Positions 30,183-41,875 are shown, counted from the stretch's first letter. The stretch is 64,000 bases of DNA from Symbiodinium natans (GCA_905221605.1 CAJNDS010002190.1:1237288-1301287), one strand, 5' to 3'. The notes: generated by a model from the sequence alone, not told the origin. Translations and numbers: made by a program.

Positions 30183-31385
30183 GCATCCACCACGGAGGGG
30201 GAGGGGGCAGAGGGTCTGGGTCTTTGGGTTTTGGGTCTAGGGTTTGAGTTCTGGGTTAACCCTAAACCCTAAACCCTAAACCCAGGCATTCTCTTGTGGG
30301 CTGGACTGCCCTGTTCGTCGTGGGTGCGGCTCTCGAGCCCATCCACCGGAAGGAGGATTCGAGTTCTGGGCAACGAGGCCTTCAAGAAAGTCAGGAGCGC
30401 GAACGTGATCGTTTGTCGTTGGAGCTTACTGGCCCGCATTGCCGTGGAAAGTCCAGTGGCTGGACTTGCACAGGGCAGAAGGCACTTAAGACTGGCTGGT
30501 TCTTAGTAGGGAATGAGGGAATGAGGGCCCTACATATACATATATATATATATACCCTTTTGGGATTACACAGGGTACGGCATTCCTTCCCTACTAAGAA
30601 CCAGGCGAAGATTTAGAGCGGGCTTCTAGGACTTATCGCTTGTAAAGACACGGGCTTGACATCTACAGTTACAGGGCTCCTGAACTCTAAAACATGCATG
30701 TCTTATGATTGTTAAAGCCCTAACCCCTAAACCCCTAAGCCCCTAGCCCCGACACCCCTAACCTCTAAACCCTACACCCTAAACCCAAAACCCTACACCT
30801 TAAGGTCTGGGGCGAGTAAGGGTTCAGGGATCTTTGTAATACCTTGAACCCTCATAACCCCAAACCCTAAAATCAGTGGCTTACTTTCCCAATCATGGGC
30901 CCTTTTATGGTACCCAAATATACCCCAAAAGGAACCCTTTTTTCGGTTCGGGGTTGAGGGCTCAGGGTCCTACCAAGCCCTGAATAGCTTAAATACTACA
31001 TGCCCAAACCCTCCCAGCCCTGACCCTGAACCCCCCCCCCCCCCAAAAAAAAAAAAAACACCTAAACACGAAACTTTCCCTAAAACCCTAAACCCTGAAA
31101 CCCAAAAACCTGAACACTAAACTTTCCAGTAGACCGAACTCCTGAAATCCCCCAAACACACCTCGTCTGGGTGCTATAGCTTCGTCCAAGGTCGTGTCCG
31201 AAGCGTCTCATGACCGCATGAAGAACAAACCCTAAACTCTCTAAGCCGTAAACCCCCCCCCCCTCAGCACCCCTAAACCTCCTAGAACGCTGTCAGCGCA
31301 GTAAAGCCTAAGACCTGAACCACCCAAACCCTTCACCCCCAACACCCTCAACCCCCTAATCCCGACCCAAGACCCTAATTCCTGA

Positions 31386-31640
31386 AACCCTAAACCCTAA
31401 ACCCTAAACCCTAAACCCTAAACCCTAAACCCTAAACCCTAAACCCTAAACCCTAAACCCTAAACCCCACCCTCGAACCCTCCAACCCTCTGAGCCCTAA
31501 GCCGCAGGGCAAGACCAAGGGGCAGCTCAAAGCCTGAGAGTGGGAGAGCAAACCTAGGGTTTAGGGTTTAGGGTTTAGGGTTTAGGGTTTAGGGTTTAGG
31601 GTTTAGGGTGCAGGGATCAGGGTTTAGGGTTTAGGGTTTA
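31386..31640. repeat. CCCTAAA array and TTTAGGG array around a short unique segment
   Basis: CCCTAAA 31386-31467, then 90 bp with the possible last hemA exon, then TTTAGGG 31557-31640. Confidence 0.93.
31508..31537 (+). CDS. possible last exon of hemA
   Basis: After acceptor CCGCAG, nine codons read GKTKGQLKA and stop (TGA), in phase with the exon ending at 30182. A basic tail is plausible but not conserved in the family, so this is inferred from phase and position only. Confidence 0.3.
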   Translation, partial: GKTKGQLKA

Positions 31641-31898
31641 GTGTTCACTTGGTGCGTCGACTGGCTTTAGTGCGCGTAGGCTTCAGCCAAGCCGCTGTGC
31701 ACGCCGGTTTCTGGCCTTTGGGCTGAGGGTTTATAGGGTGTAGGGCTTACAAGGCTTATAGGGCTTTATAGGGCTTTATGGCTTTAAGTTTAGGGCTTTG
31801 TAGGTTTATAGGGCTTAGGGCTTAAAGGGCTTATAAGGCTTCATAGGGCTTGGGGCTTTCTTGATTTCACAGTTCGACAGCGCGACATGTCGCGATAG

Positions 31899-31949
31899 GT
31901 TGCCGAGAGCCTGGGACTGGATGTGTCTGCAAACCTGTTTGGGGATAAG
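31899..31949 (+). CDS. exon-like segment, unrecognised
   Basis: After acceptor GATAG reads VAESLGLDVSANLFGDK; the frame continues to a stop in CCCTAA repeats at about 31978. Clean splice context, family unknown. Confidence 0.35.
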
Positions 31950-32159
31950 ACCTCAACTCTAGAAGCCCTAAACCCCTAAGCCCCTAAACCCTTACTGTGA
32001 AAAACCCTAAACCCTAAAGCCAAACTTTACCAGACCCTAAACCCTGAGCCCTGATACCCTTCATCCATCGTCGTCCCAGAGTCAGGGATCTGGAGTTGAT
32101 GTAGATTTGATTCTGGACCGTTCTACTAGGATTTAGGAGGCCGAAACGATCTACTGTGT

Positions 32160-32610
32160 TCCCTTATTCCTTTTCTTCAATACTCAGGTTGTAGGTTCCC
32201 TTGTATGTCCCATTACAAAAAAAGAGAGGTATCTTTTTCGGCTTTTGAGAGCCGTCCGGTCCTCCGGCAATTGTTTGCCACAGCTCGACTTTTCTGATAC
32301 ACGCAAGCATACCTCCAAAGAGGTATGGCACTTGGCGAAGCTCCGTGCGCAGGTCGCAGAATCCGCGACCCTGAAACGGCTTCCCCGTCACGAATGGCGA
32401 ATGCTGCGAAACATTAGCTGCGGGCAGCGCGCCGCTTGCAGCCCAGCATTCCTTCGCAGGGCCTTTGCATGCAACATTATAGTCTGTCGATACATTGTGT
32501 TATCTTCGTATACAAGAGTATATGCTACTATTTATATGCCTGTGCTTACATACGTGCATACTTCTGGCTTCGTTAAGCTATATTGCATACATCCCAATAA
32601 CCGGCTTGTT
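32160..32610 (+). other. unique segment with 122-codon ORF
   Basis: ORF 32245-32613 includes TSKEVWHLAKLRAQVAES and is exon-like between about 32260 and 32460; beyond that it becomes AT-rich. No domain recognised. Confidence 0.3.
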
Positions 32611-32692
32611 TAAGATGCATTGGGGGCTCCTTTGTGTATATGTGGGGAAGGGGGGGTTTTGCTGGTTTGCTTGGATGAGAATTGCATAGAAT

Positions 32693-32791
32693 CCTGGTGT
32701 ACCAACCTTAAACCGTCAGCCCCAAATCCTACAAACATACCTGGTGTACCAACCTTAAGCCGTCAGCCCAAAAAATCCTACAAACATACCG
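32693..32791 (+). repeat. two tandem ~49-bp units
   Basis: TGGTGTACCAACCTTAAACC and its near-identical partner with CGTCAGCCC..AATCCTACAAACATACC occur twice head to tail. Confidence 0.85.
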
Positions 32792-32912
32792 ATGCCCTCA
32801 GGGCTTTCGGCCCTGTTGAATTCTCCGACCGAAGGCATCGTCTGCCAAAGGTCTAAGCTCGGCGACGAAAATGCGGGGTGCACTGTGCTAGGGGCCAGGC
32901 TTCGGGTTCCGG

Positions 32913-33240
32913 GTTTAGGGTTTAGGGTTTAGGGTTTAGGGTTTAGGGTTTAGGGCTTGGGGGCTGTTTAGGGCTGAGGGTTTAGGGCTGCTTAGGGCTT
33001 AGGCCTGTTTGGGGCTTAGGGTTCCGGGTTCAGGGCTTGGGGGCGGGTTGAGGGCGGGCTGGACAGAGCTTAGGGTTGGTTAGGGTTTAGGGTTTAGGGT
33101 TTAGGGTATCGGGTTTAGGGTTTAGGGTTTAGGGTTTAGGGTTTAGGGCTTAGGGCTTAGGGCTTAGGGCTTAGGGCTTAGGGCTTAGGGCTTAGGGCTT
33201 AGGGTTGTTTAGGGTCTAAGTTAAGGCGGTGTAGGGGTTC
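32913..33240 (+). repeat. TTTAGGG array with TTAGGGC block
   Basis: TTTAGGG units at 32913-32960 and 33078-33150, then eight GGGCTTA variant units to 33205. Confidence 0.93.
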
Positions 33241-33679
33241 AGGGTTTAGGCTTGCGTTTGCGGGCCAAGCCTTGGGCAGAGCAGCTTAAGTTTTCCTGGG
33301 GTCTAGGGTTATTTCAAACTTCCGGAGTTTAGAGGGTGCATTGTTGTGGGGCTTGGGGTTTTGAATTTTGTCTGCGGAGTTTGTCCTATGCAAGGTGTAG
33401 GGTTTCAGGGTTTCGGGGGCCTTCGCTGTGTGTGGTTCAAGGGTCAGAGTTTCTGGGGACCTTAACCCTGAGGCCGGCATTCAGAACCTCGGCGGAAGCT
33501 AAACCAGCACACTTGGTGCGGACAGCTTGTTGAATCTTTACAAGTCTTAACCCTAAACCCTACATAACCCTGAGCCCTAAACAACCCCAAACCACAAACA
33601 ACCCTCAACAACCCTGAATCATTGCTCTGCTCAACAGCCATAGGCTATAGGCCCTGACTCCTTGGCGACGAAATGAGCC

Positions 33680-33895
33680 CTAGATTGGGTCATATACCCC
33701 ATACTACTAAAGTTCCGATGACAAGGTAATTGTATGAACCATCCGAAAATTGGGGTCATATACCCTATACCACTATATAGTTCCTAATATAAGGTGATGA
33801 ACCATGAACGCCTTAAATGGTTCATTGGGGTCATATACCCTATACTACTATCGTTCCTGCTACAAGTACATGAACCATAAACCCTTTCAGTGTTC
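33680..33895 (+). repeat. three tandem ~72-bp units
   Basis: GGGTCATATACCCYATAC recurs near 33688, 33756 and 33829, each followed by ACTA..GTTCC...ACAAGG and ATGAACCAT, i.e. a diverged tandem repeat. Confidence 0.8.
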
Positions 33896-34254
33896 ATTAA
33901 GGGGGATAAGGAGGGACCCCTAGGCGGGACCCCGAATCTTACTCCCTTATATAACCCCTTTGCAACCCTTATATAGTCCCTATATACCTAAGTAGCCCCT
34001 AACTAAACCCCAAACAACCTCGAAGGTCCCTAACAAGGGTCCCGCCTTCAGTCCCTAAACCCTAAACCCTAAACCCCCAAACCCTGAACCCTAAACCCCA
34101 AACTCTAAACCCTAAACCCTAAACCCTTGGGTTCATGTGGTCCCCAGACCATTCGTATTTTCAGACCTGCGCGCTGCCATGAAATGAGGGCTTCCTTGGC
34201 TGCGGTCTTGGCGGCCGCCTTTTGGCTAAGAGGGCTAAGAGTGCTCAGCCCTGA

Positions 34255-34990
34255 AGGTTTAGGGTTTAGGGTTTAGGGTTTAGTGTTTAGGGCTTAGGGC
34301 TTAGGGGTTTAGGGTTTGGGGCTTAGGGCGCCTGAACGCTAAAGCCTCATAAACCCCTCCACAGACATCCTGGTCTTCTGATTTGTAATCCCGCTCCCCT
34401 CTCCCCCCCTTCTGAATCAAGTTTGGGAAATGTTTGGGAAAGTCGTGGGGGCAGAGTTAGGGTTTAGGGTTTAGGGTTTAGGGTTTAGGGTTTCGGGTTT
34501 CGGGTTTAGGTTTAGGGCTTAGGGCTTAGGGCTTAGGGCTTAGGGCTTCGGGCTTAGGGGGGCGGGGGGTCACTGTTGCGGCTGGATGGCCTCCACGGGC
34601 TTTTCGGGGCCTCTTCTGGGCTTCTAATGGGCTTCTTTCATGTAAGCAAAGACTTCGCAAGACCTGAAGTCGCAAACACGGTCTAGGGTTTAGGGTTTAG
34701 GGTTTAGGGTTTAGGGTTTAGGGACCCCCCAAGTCATGGCCTCGTCGTGCCTTCTTGCTGCACGGAAGGCTTGAAGTTCCTAGGTCGGAGAAGGGGGGAC
34801 CCTGAAAAGCTCTCTTAAACAGGGTCTTGGGTTTAGGGTTTAGGGTTTAGGGTTTAGGGCTATTCAGAGGGCCTGTAGCCCCAAGGGTCCCCGAATTTTC
34901 TAGAAGTGCCGTCTAAGGTGTAGTGTTTGTACGGTTCGGGTTGTGTGCCCCCCAGGGTTTAAGGTTTGGGGTTTAGGGTTTAGGGTTAAG
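34255..34990 (+). repeat. several TTTAGGG / TTAGGGC arrays
   Basis: Arrays at 34255-34290, 34459-34560 (with GGGCTTA variants), 34683-34722 and 34829-34858. The sequence between them shows no gene. Confidence 0.88.
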
Positions 34991-35159
34991 TTTAGGGTTT
35001 AGGGTTTAGGTTAGACTCATCTTCAACAGCGAAAGCGATGTACAAGCAAACGGTTTTCCGGCGGTAGGGTACCTTAAGTTTCTTGTTCTTCTTCGACGAC
35101 GACGACGACAGCAGCGACAGCAGCGACAGCAACACCAAACATAGTCAACAAACCATGCC

Positions 35160-35250
35160 GTATGGGGGTCGACGACAATAGGCGCCCTTAACTTAGATTC
35201 CCAAATAGTAGGATTCCCTGATAATAAGGACCCCAAGAAAGTATCCCTAA
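35160..35250. mobile_element. family 5 foldback, partial
   Basis: CCAAATAGTAGGATTCCCTG and ATAAGGACCCCAAGAAAGTA match family 5; the right end passes into CCCTAAA repeats. Confidence 0.68.
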
Positions 35251-35419
35251 ACCCTAAACCCTAACCCTAACCCTCAACTCTAACCCCTAAACCCTAAATC
35301 CTAATGTAAAAAAGCCCCCAGTATAATCAGAAGAGCAATATCGAAAGCACTTTCTCGGCGTTAGGTTCCCCACTTCGGCCGTGGCTTCCAACCCAAGGAG
35401 CCAGGGGATTTAGGGTTTA

Positions 35420-36420
35420 GGGTTTAGGGTTTAGGGTGAGGGGTGGGAGGGGGGGTTGGGGTTTGGGGGGTTTCGGGGGGTTTGTAGGGTTGTTGGGGCC
35501 TCTTGTAGTGAAGGGTTTTGTTGGCTGAGAGGAGTTGGGGCACTAGTTTTGCCAGTGGGTTCGTGTCGAGGTATCCCCTCCGCGCCAGTCCCATCTAGTA
35601 TGCCCCCGGGTTCCTACGGTCCTACAAGTGCGAGGTTCTCTCATTGAGCCGATTCGATTGCGGAGCCTTCTAGGGTACGCGGGGAGGGATCAAACTGAGA
35701 GAATCCGCCAAGTAGACCCACAAGTTTGTTTTTCCATTTCTGTTGCATGGTTCACAGCATTTTGACTGTATTAGGGAGTATGTGGAGGTGAATGAAGTTT
35801 CCAGCAATGCGTTGGTAGATTCTGGTACATGCTAAAACAGCATCTTCTACCCTGTTCCTCATCTCGTCCATCGAAAGTTGTGGACCTATTCATTATTGCC
35901 CTCAACCCCGAACCCTACACTGGCCATGTCCTGTTTCCTCAAGTCTGGCTGAAGTATGCCGAGTCCGTGCCCTAATTTGGGGCCTGAATATTAGAATATA
36001 TATATATATATATACATATACTTATTTATTCTTTTGGGGTGATAGTATATAGCTCTATAGGGACCATAAGGGAACAGCATTACCCGAGCCCTACCCTTCA
36101 TGTCCCAGCCTGTGGAGGAGTCGGCACACTGCTTGCACTGGGCATCCGAGGCCATATTCTGTTCAGAGCTTGGATTGGTTAGAGTGCGTAGGCTCTGTAC
36201 GTGTATAAAAATGTATGTATATACATATGATGTATGTAGGCATATACATGTATATACATATATATATATATGCTACCCCCCCCCCAGCGACCTACCCTTT
36301 TTAGGCCTTTTTTAGGCCTTTTATTTTTAACAAAAAAACAACAACGAAGGCCCATAAGTCGCGTAGTCAATCACCGGGCAATGAAGGACAGTTACTGGGA
36401 CACCCACCTCACAGACCCCG
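35420..36420. other. stretch with no gene assigned
   Basis: G-rich start, then unique sequence, TA-rich runs at 35995-36015 and 36225-36270, and a poly-C. No splice-flanked open frame stood out. Confidence 0.4.
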
Positions 36421-36504
36421 ATAAGCCAGCGTTGCATTAATCTACATTTCGAATCTGAAGCGGACAATGCTGTTTTTAGATGTTTAGATCTGTGTTTTTT
36501 CTAT

Positions 36505-36690
36505 GCAAATTGTGCGTTTAAAGGGCAATTAAAGGTTTGTTGGGCAACTAATTCATTGACACAATTGTGTTTGTACGAGGCAAAGTATTAATCAAATAGT
36601 GAAACATTTTTCTTGATTCCATGCGAATTTAACTACTAGTAATTATTAAGCAAAGAGCCCAGTTTGACTCAAGTGAATACTATCGATTTG
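36505..36690 (+). repeat. AT-rich repeat A, left copy
   Basis: Shares ordered blocks with 40413-40660 and 40710-40945 in the same orientation: GTTTAAAGGGCAA, TTGTTGRGCAACTA, ACAATTGTGTTTGTAC, GGCAAAGTATTAATCAAAT, ATGCGAATT and GACTCAAGTGAAT. The left copy lacks the middle part of the unit. Confidence 0.85.
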
Positions 36691-36701
36691 CCTGCAACTC
36701 G

Positions 36702-36788
36702 TTGAGACTGCAAGAGCTCGGTGTGAACGTGGTGGATGATGTCGATGCCTTCGAAGCACACAACGTCTTAGGATTGGACAAGGAGCAG
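36702..36788 (+). pseudogene. possible 5' coding remnant of the element
   Basis: Reads RLQELGVNVVDDVDAFEAH and on to a CAG|GTAGGT donor-like site at 36788/36789. It begins right after the left AT-rich repeat copy, so it is probably part of the same mobile element. Function unknown. Confidence 0.35.
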
Positions 36789-37190
36789 GTAGGTCTGGTG
36801 GTTTGGGGTTCACCCCATTGTGAGCTTCCAGATGGATCTTTTTCCCATAGCGGCCATAGCGGTCAGGGAGCGGCGGCAGACTTCAAACCCAAGGTATTTC
36901 GCTTCCTTTGTCACACATAATCCAACGCTGCAGTGTTGGTAACCTTCGCGCATCACGATTTGGCATATGATGCTTGGATGAGCTCTGGCTATGCTACTTT
37001 CAATGTTCAGGCAAATATCACTTCTCCCTTTCAAGGGGCGGCTTACATACCCCGCGTTTCTACAGGCTGGAAGCGTTGCCACCCAGATGAAGTGAGAGCC
37101 ATCGTCCGGACCCCATTGCGACGGGAACATCTCTCGGCATTGCAGCAGCCTCCCGGAGAGTCTTTGACGGAAGTCAAGCTCAATGTGTAG

Positions 37191-37302
37191 GATTTCATCG
37201 CGGCGTGTGCCAAAGAGAAGCGGCCGGTGATTTTCTTGGGCGAGGAGAGTGCGGATCTTTCCAGATGCGCCGCAGAGTATGTCACTCATCATCAATGTTG
37301 AA
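37191..37302 (+). pseudogene. exon-like segment upstream of the transposase
   Basis: After GTGTAG an open frame reads DFIAACAKEKRPVIFLGEES then ADLSRCAAEY and stops at 37300-37302. With MRLQELGVNVVDDVDAFEAH at 36702 it may be a remnant of the same element's 5' coding part. No domain recognised. Confidence 0.35.
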
Positions 37303-37904
37303 CAACTTATGAAAGATTTTCTGGCTTCTGCAAACGGGCTATGGCTTACAGCAGTTGCACCGTCTGCAGCTCCTGGTGTCTCTGTAGCGGGAGGGGTCTG
37401 CACCAGGCTAGTGTTTGGCCGGGCAGTAGCCTAGGGTAGCCTAAACAGAAGGTGGGGGCAGACCCGTGAGATGAGTTTACAGTCCGACCGAGGGGTGTGT
37501 TTCAAGCAAAAGACGTTGTGTGACCGAGTGCCCGAGTCTCACTAGCTCATTCTTGTGCCTGTTTGAGCAAGTGGTTGACCATGCAACTGATATTGCAGTT
37601 CAAAGAGAAGCATAGCAAGTAGTGCGAGCATCATGCCGCAAATCATATGGGCTCAGGCTGATAATACTGCTCTGCCTTCTGAGAATATTTTTGGGAACCG
37701 GCACTCGGCGCTAGTCGGCGCCTCAACACTTACAGTCGTCGAGGAGGTGGTGAGCGCTTGCGGTCTCTGCTCCTGCTGCAATTTTCGCTTCCCTGCAAAA
37801 ACACTTGAAATTCGGATCGTCTTGACGCCATGTCTTGCGACAACAGATCTGCTGCAGCTGCCTCGGGCTGTACTGCTCCTCCTCTGGCGGCTGAGATCAA
37901 GTAG

Positions 37905-39054
37905 GCTTTCCCTTCGATTTCTGCATGTGGTGCTGGGGCGACGTGGGCGGCTCCTGAGGCTTCCAAGTGCATTGCGGTCCAAACAGGCCCACGTGCCTGG
38001 TCCAAGCGCTTCTTCAGTGTTGATTTGTGCTTCAGCGGGGACCTCAGTGGACCCCAGCCTCCGCCAGTGATATATTTCATGGCTCAGGGCAACATCACAG
38101 CACTTGAGCGAGCCTCGTATCACGATGGCGTGAAGGTGTACTTCAGCCCCAAGGGATACCTCAATCGCGACATGAACGCTTCTTGGACGCAGGTATGGTC
38201 GGAGTTCAAGGCGCGCGAGCTGCCGAACACTCCTGTTCTTTTGGTGTGTGACAATGTGGACCCACAGCGGCTGCGGAGCTGGCGCGAGGCCATGGCATGC
38301 ACAGGCACTGCTGTCGTGCACGGGGAGCCTGGTTTCAAGAATGTGTGGCAGGCAGTCGACAGACACATTGGCAAGATGTTCCGGTCCTTTTTGCGAGGCG
38401 CTCAGGAGGATCACTTGTCAGACGAGGGAAAAAAAAAGCAATTTCCGGCACTTGACGGCAAAAGACCGCCGTGTGTTGGTGACGCATCTGTTAGGCCAAC
38501 AGTATCTTGCGCAAAAGAAAGAGCAGCACCATCGCAGCTGCTCTTGCAGTGGCCTTTTGGTGCGCCTGGACAATGTGGGCGACGACTCCGTGACCGTTGA
38601 AAGCAACGCCACTTTCTCGTTGCAGGCATACCGCCTTTGGAACAGGCTGGTGGCCTCAAATGACGCAACATGGAAGGATGAAGCACCACAAGCCGAGGCT
38701 GAGTGTTCCCCAGCCTCGTCCTCATCTTCTGACAGCAGTTCTAGTGGCAGTGATGCTAGCAGTTCAAGTTCGGACACAGAGCCTCCTGACGTGGAGTCCG
38801 AAAACGAGGATGCAGACCCGCCGGCTGCAGATTCCAGCAATGCCCTGACGGTTGACGACATCGAAGCCATGCTTAAGCAAGCGCAGGCCAAAGGCCAGGT
38901 GGAGGCTGGTGCACGGCTGCTTGCAAGCCTGGCTGTGACAGGAGCGCCTGCGACCCATCCCAAGCGACTTGCAGGTAAAAAGATCTTGTGGTCGCATTTC
39001 GTGGCTGCCGCAAAGCGGCTGGCCATAGCTGTGCCGGACAGGAGTGAGGTTTAA
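37905..39054 (+). pseudogene. decayed DDE transposase (pogo/jerky-like)
   Basis: An open frame from 37905 (after GTAG) carries YFSPKGYLNRDMNASW, then LLVCDN, then QAVDRHIGKMFRSF. These follow the DDE_1 layout: a 'KGW.N' segment, the second acidic residue in 'LL.DN', and the third in 'Q.(L/V)D....FK'. The frame breaks at a run of nine A (38429-38437). Past it, the reading continues in another frame through RRVLVTHLLGQQYL, a Ser/Asp-rich acidic stretch (about 38700-38830) and LTVDDIEAMLKQAQ to a TAA at 39052-39054. The first catalytic Asp and a DNA-binding domain were not recognised upstream. Either a pseudogene, an A-tract sequencing error or slippage. It sits in the AT-rich island between related repeats. 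Transposase assignment is fairly sure, subfamily is not. Confidence 0.7.
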
Positions 39055-39518
39055 AGTGATTTTGGAGCCAGACAGATATGCGGCTCATGTCGGAGGGGGA
39101 AGAGCCTCAAGGATGTAGTGGCTTGTCATGACAAACGTAGACTTCAAATGATAAGCCTGATTTGTGTGTGCCCTGAAGCAAGCGCTATGTCCACGATGCT
39201 CCAAGAGGGGAAGGGGTCTACAGGCGACTATGTTTGCATAGTGGCAAAAATGGAGTTCTGCTTGCTTGCGCTGCATGCACGCAACGATGGGATAGGAGCT
39301 CAGTTCGTAGTTTCTAAAACCCTCACAGCACGCATGTTTCTCGCCGGGGCCAGGCGCAACTTCGACCACCAGGCAGCGTGGGCAAAATTGTCGGGCGTTA
39401 AGGGCTTCAGGACCTAAGGTAAACAGGGCTTGATCACATAATCCAAGCCCAGTAGAAACCGCGATTCGAACGGCCCTTTTGGCAACAGCAGAGGTAGGTT
39501 TTGTAGCAGCAGACTTGC

Positions 39519-39884
39519 ATGGCCATGTTCACTCCGCCGGAGAAAGTGCGACGAACCGCATCATCGGACGCCGACGATGACGTGCCCACAGCAACAACTA
39601 CGCGATCACCAGTGACGCTTCTCGACCACAGGCGGGGATGCCCAAAGACCCTGGGGGGGGATGGGGGGGGCGGCGGGGCGTGGGGGTGCGGGGCGGAGTT
39701 CAACGACACCGTTTTTGAGGTTTTGGGGAGTTCAACGACTGAGGTTTTGGGGGAAACGATGTCGTTGAACTCTGGGGGGGGGGTGGGGGGGGGTCACGGC
39801 CGAAACGGCGAATCCATTATAGGTGTTATGGGAGACTCGGGAGGAGTTCAGCGATGCCGGAGTTTACAAGCGAGAAGATACTAG
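39519..39884 (+). CDS. 121-codon ORF, doubtful
   Basis: Starts MAMFTPPEKVRRTASSDADD and is plausible for about 45 codons, then runs through G-rich repeats and a hairpin (39699-39772). Possibly an exon cut short near 39645; the rest is probably not coding. Confidence 0.2.
   Translation: MAMFTPPEKVRRTASSDADDDVPTATTTRSPVTLLDHRRGCPKTLGGDGGGGGAWGCGAEFNDTVFEVLGSSTTEVLGETMSLNSGGGVGGGHGRNGESIIGVMGDSGGVQRCRSLQARRY
39699..39772. repeat. hairpin TTCAACGACA / TGTCGTTGAA
   Basis: TTCAACGACACCG at the left and GATGTCGTTGAACTC at the right are inverted, with a tandem GTTCAACGAC.GAGGTTTTGGGG unit between. Confidence 0.6.
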
Positions 39885-40227
39885 AAAAGTGTATTTTGCC
39901 TGTAGAATAAGCGAATACACGGTCAACACACCTGTCATTTGGGCGGTTACGTGCTCACTTCTCTCATCCTGGCAACAAGCCTGTCAACATGGTACCCTCG
40001 TTGTTACCTTCACGAATCTCTTAACATTGCAACCTCACATCTGAATCTGGGGGTGAAACGAGAGTACAAGGATACGCCCAAAAAGACCTTTCATTCTCCA
40101 TTTACTACCAGGGGCTTAAGGACTTCTCTCATAGTATTATCCGGGCGGCAACCAAACCAGGCTGTCACGTGCTCGCTACGTTCGCCCCTTAATTGTACAT
40201 TTCACTCATTATAAATGCAATTAATGG

Positions 40228-40325
40228 TGTCTTCACTTCGTAATATTATTATTCTATTTTTGTTCCCGCGTTAACGATATTATTACTATTCACGCGGGAT
40301 AATTAGTAATAGAATGAAGACAGGA
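40228..40325. mobile_element. short AT-rich foldback element
   Basis: Imperfect inverted ends (GTGTCTTCA.. and ..TGAAGACAGG) around the inner inverted repeat CCCGCGT / ACGCGGG. Could be an end of the island's transposon or an unrelated MITE. Confidence 0.45.
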
Positions 40326-40412
40326 ACGAACACAGAAAAAGAATGTAGTTCGTGAATTCATGCGCTTCACTCAACCAAAATACGAAATAGACACCATTCT
40401 CAACCAAACTAT

Positions 40413-40945
40413 GGCAAAGTGTGCGTTTAAAGGGCAAATAATGCTTTGTTGAGCAACTACTAACTACTGTATTTATACAATTGTGTTTGTACTAGGCAAA
40501 GTATTAATCAAATACTATCTGAAAAGTCCACTGAAATACCTTATGTTTACATATTCATGAAACTTTTTGTATTTTTGATATAACCATTCTATGCGAATTA
40601 GCTACTAGAGTAAGTATTAAGCAAATAGGCCAATTTGACTCAAGTGAATACCATTTAAAGGACCATACTCAACCAAAATATGAAATAAGCACCATATTCA
40701 ACCAAAATATGGCAAAGTGTGGTTTAAAGGGCAAATATTGATTTGTTGAGCAACTAATGCATTGAAACAGTTGTGTTTATACGAGGCAAAGTATTATTGA
40801 AATACTATCTGCAAAGTCCACTGAAACACCTTATGTTTACATACTCATGAAACAATTTTATTTTTGAAATATTCATTCTATGCGAATTGAACTACTAGAG
40901 TAATTCTTAAGCAAATAGCCCAACTTGACTCAAGTGAATTTCTTT
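40413..40945 (+). repeat. AT-rich repeat A, two tandem copies (~297 bp)
   Basis: GTTTAAAGGGCAAATA recurs near 40424 and 40721, GACTCAAGTGAAT near 40632 and 40926, with matching sequence between, giving a ~297-bp tandem unit. With the left copy at 36.5 kb it brackets the transposase in direct orientation. Confidence 0.88.
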
Positions 40946-40984
40946 TTCAAGGACCATACTCAACCAAATATGAAATAAACACTA

Positions 40985-41667
40985 ACGGAAATGGAAGCGG
41001 TTCTACCTACGTAACAATGAAACAAAGATTGCTGAAGTATTCAAGAAAGACCACTTATATACTATGTCGGAAAAGCGCAATTTGCATAAGCAAGCTTAAA
41101 AATGCACAATAATGGAAACAGAAGCGGTTCTACTTACATAACGATGAAACACAGATGTCTGAGAAGTATTCAATAAAGACCACTTATATACTATGTTTGA
41201 AAAACACAACTTGCGCAAGCAGGCTAAAAAAATGCACAAGAAGCCTAGAAAAAACACTTAGTGAAGGCCATGCACAAGCAAATTCACAAATACAAAAAAA
41301 CATCCAAAAGCGCAAGCTTTTCAGGAGAATCCCTGGTGAAGTTTGGATTATGGGGTTTTGGGGTATCCCTGGACGAGTAGGAGTCCACTTTTTAAGCAAC
41401 AAGTCTAAAATGTTGCTTCTAGACAATTAATCGCTTTTACCAGGCAAATATTACCCATGCGAATTTAGCTACCAGAGCACCAAGTAATGGCTGAATAAGG
41501 TCTACTACACTTGAGTACAACCAAAAGATGCACTAAACACTAGTTGAAAAAGAAGCGAAGCGGTCTACTTACATAACAACGAAACAAATAGTTCTGAAGC
41601 ACTAGAAAGACCACTTGTATACTATTTCTGAAAAGCACAATTAGCATAAGCGCACTTAAAAATGCGT
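40985..41667 (+). repeat. AT-rich repeat B, three copies (~125 bp)
   Basis: Units near 40987, 41114 and 41550 share GAAGCGGTTCTACYTAC, AACRATGAAACA, AAAGACCACTTRTATACTAT, AAAAGCRCAATT and CTTAAAAATGC. The third is separated by about 300 bp of other sequence. Confidence 0.85.
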
Positions 41668-41679
41668 AGTTGTTGCCTC

Positions 41680-41875
41680 GTGACGGTGAAGGCGAACCAA
41701 AAAGCCAAAATACCAAAACCAAAAAACCAAAAATACCAAAGCCAAAAAACCAAAACCAAAAAAAACAAATTCAAAAGAAACAATTTCCGGGACTCTTGGA
41801 GAAGCCTCATAGGGATTCCTGAGAGTTCCGGAAAATTGTTTTTTGTTGTTTTGTTTTTTTTGTTTTGCTATTTTG
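41680..41875. repeat. A-rich (CCAAAA-type) tract and inverted repeat
   Basis: Repeats of ACCAAAAAGCCAAAATACC type, then CTCTTGGAGAAGCC..GGATTCCTGAGAG, then T-rich sequence. Low complexity; no gene seen. Confidence 0.6.

Noticed and set aside
34205-34235. Dinoflagellate spliced-leader relic (CCTTTTGGCTAAG resembles part of the leader)
   Set aside because: Only a short partial match; the leader's start and end are missing.
36810-37403. 197-codon minus-strand ORF
   Set aside because: No domain seen; plus-strand segments here fit the transposon better. It remains possible but unsupported.
37653-38414. 253-codon minus-strand ORF
   Set aside because: It is antisense to the recognisable DDE transposase frame and shows no domain of its own.
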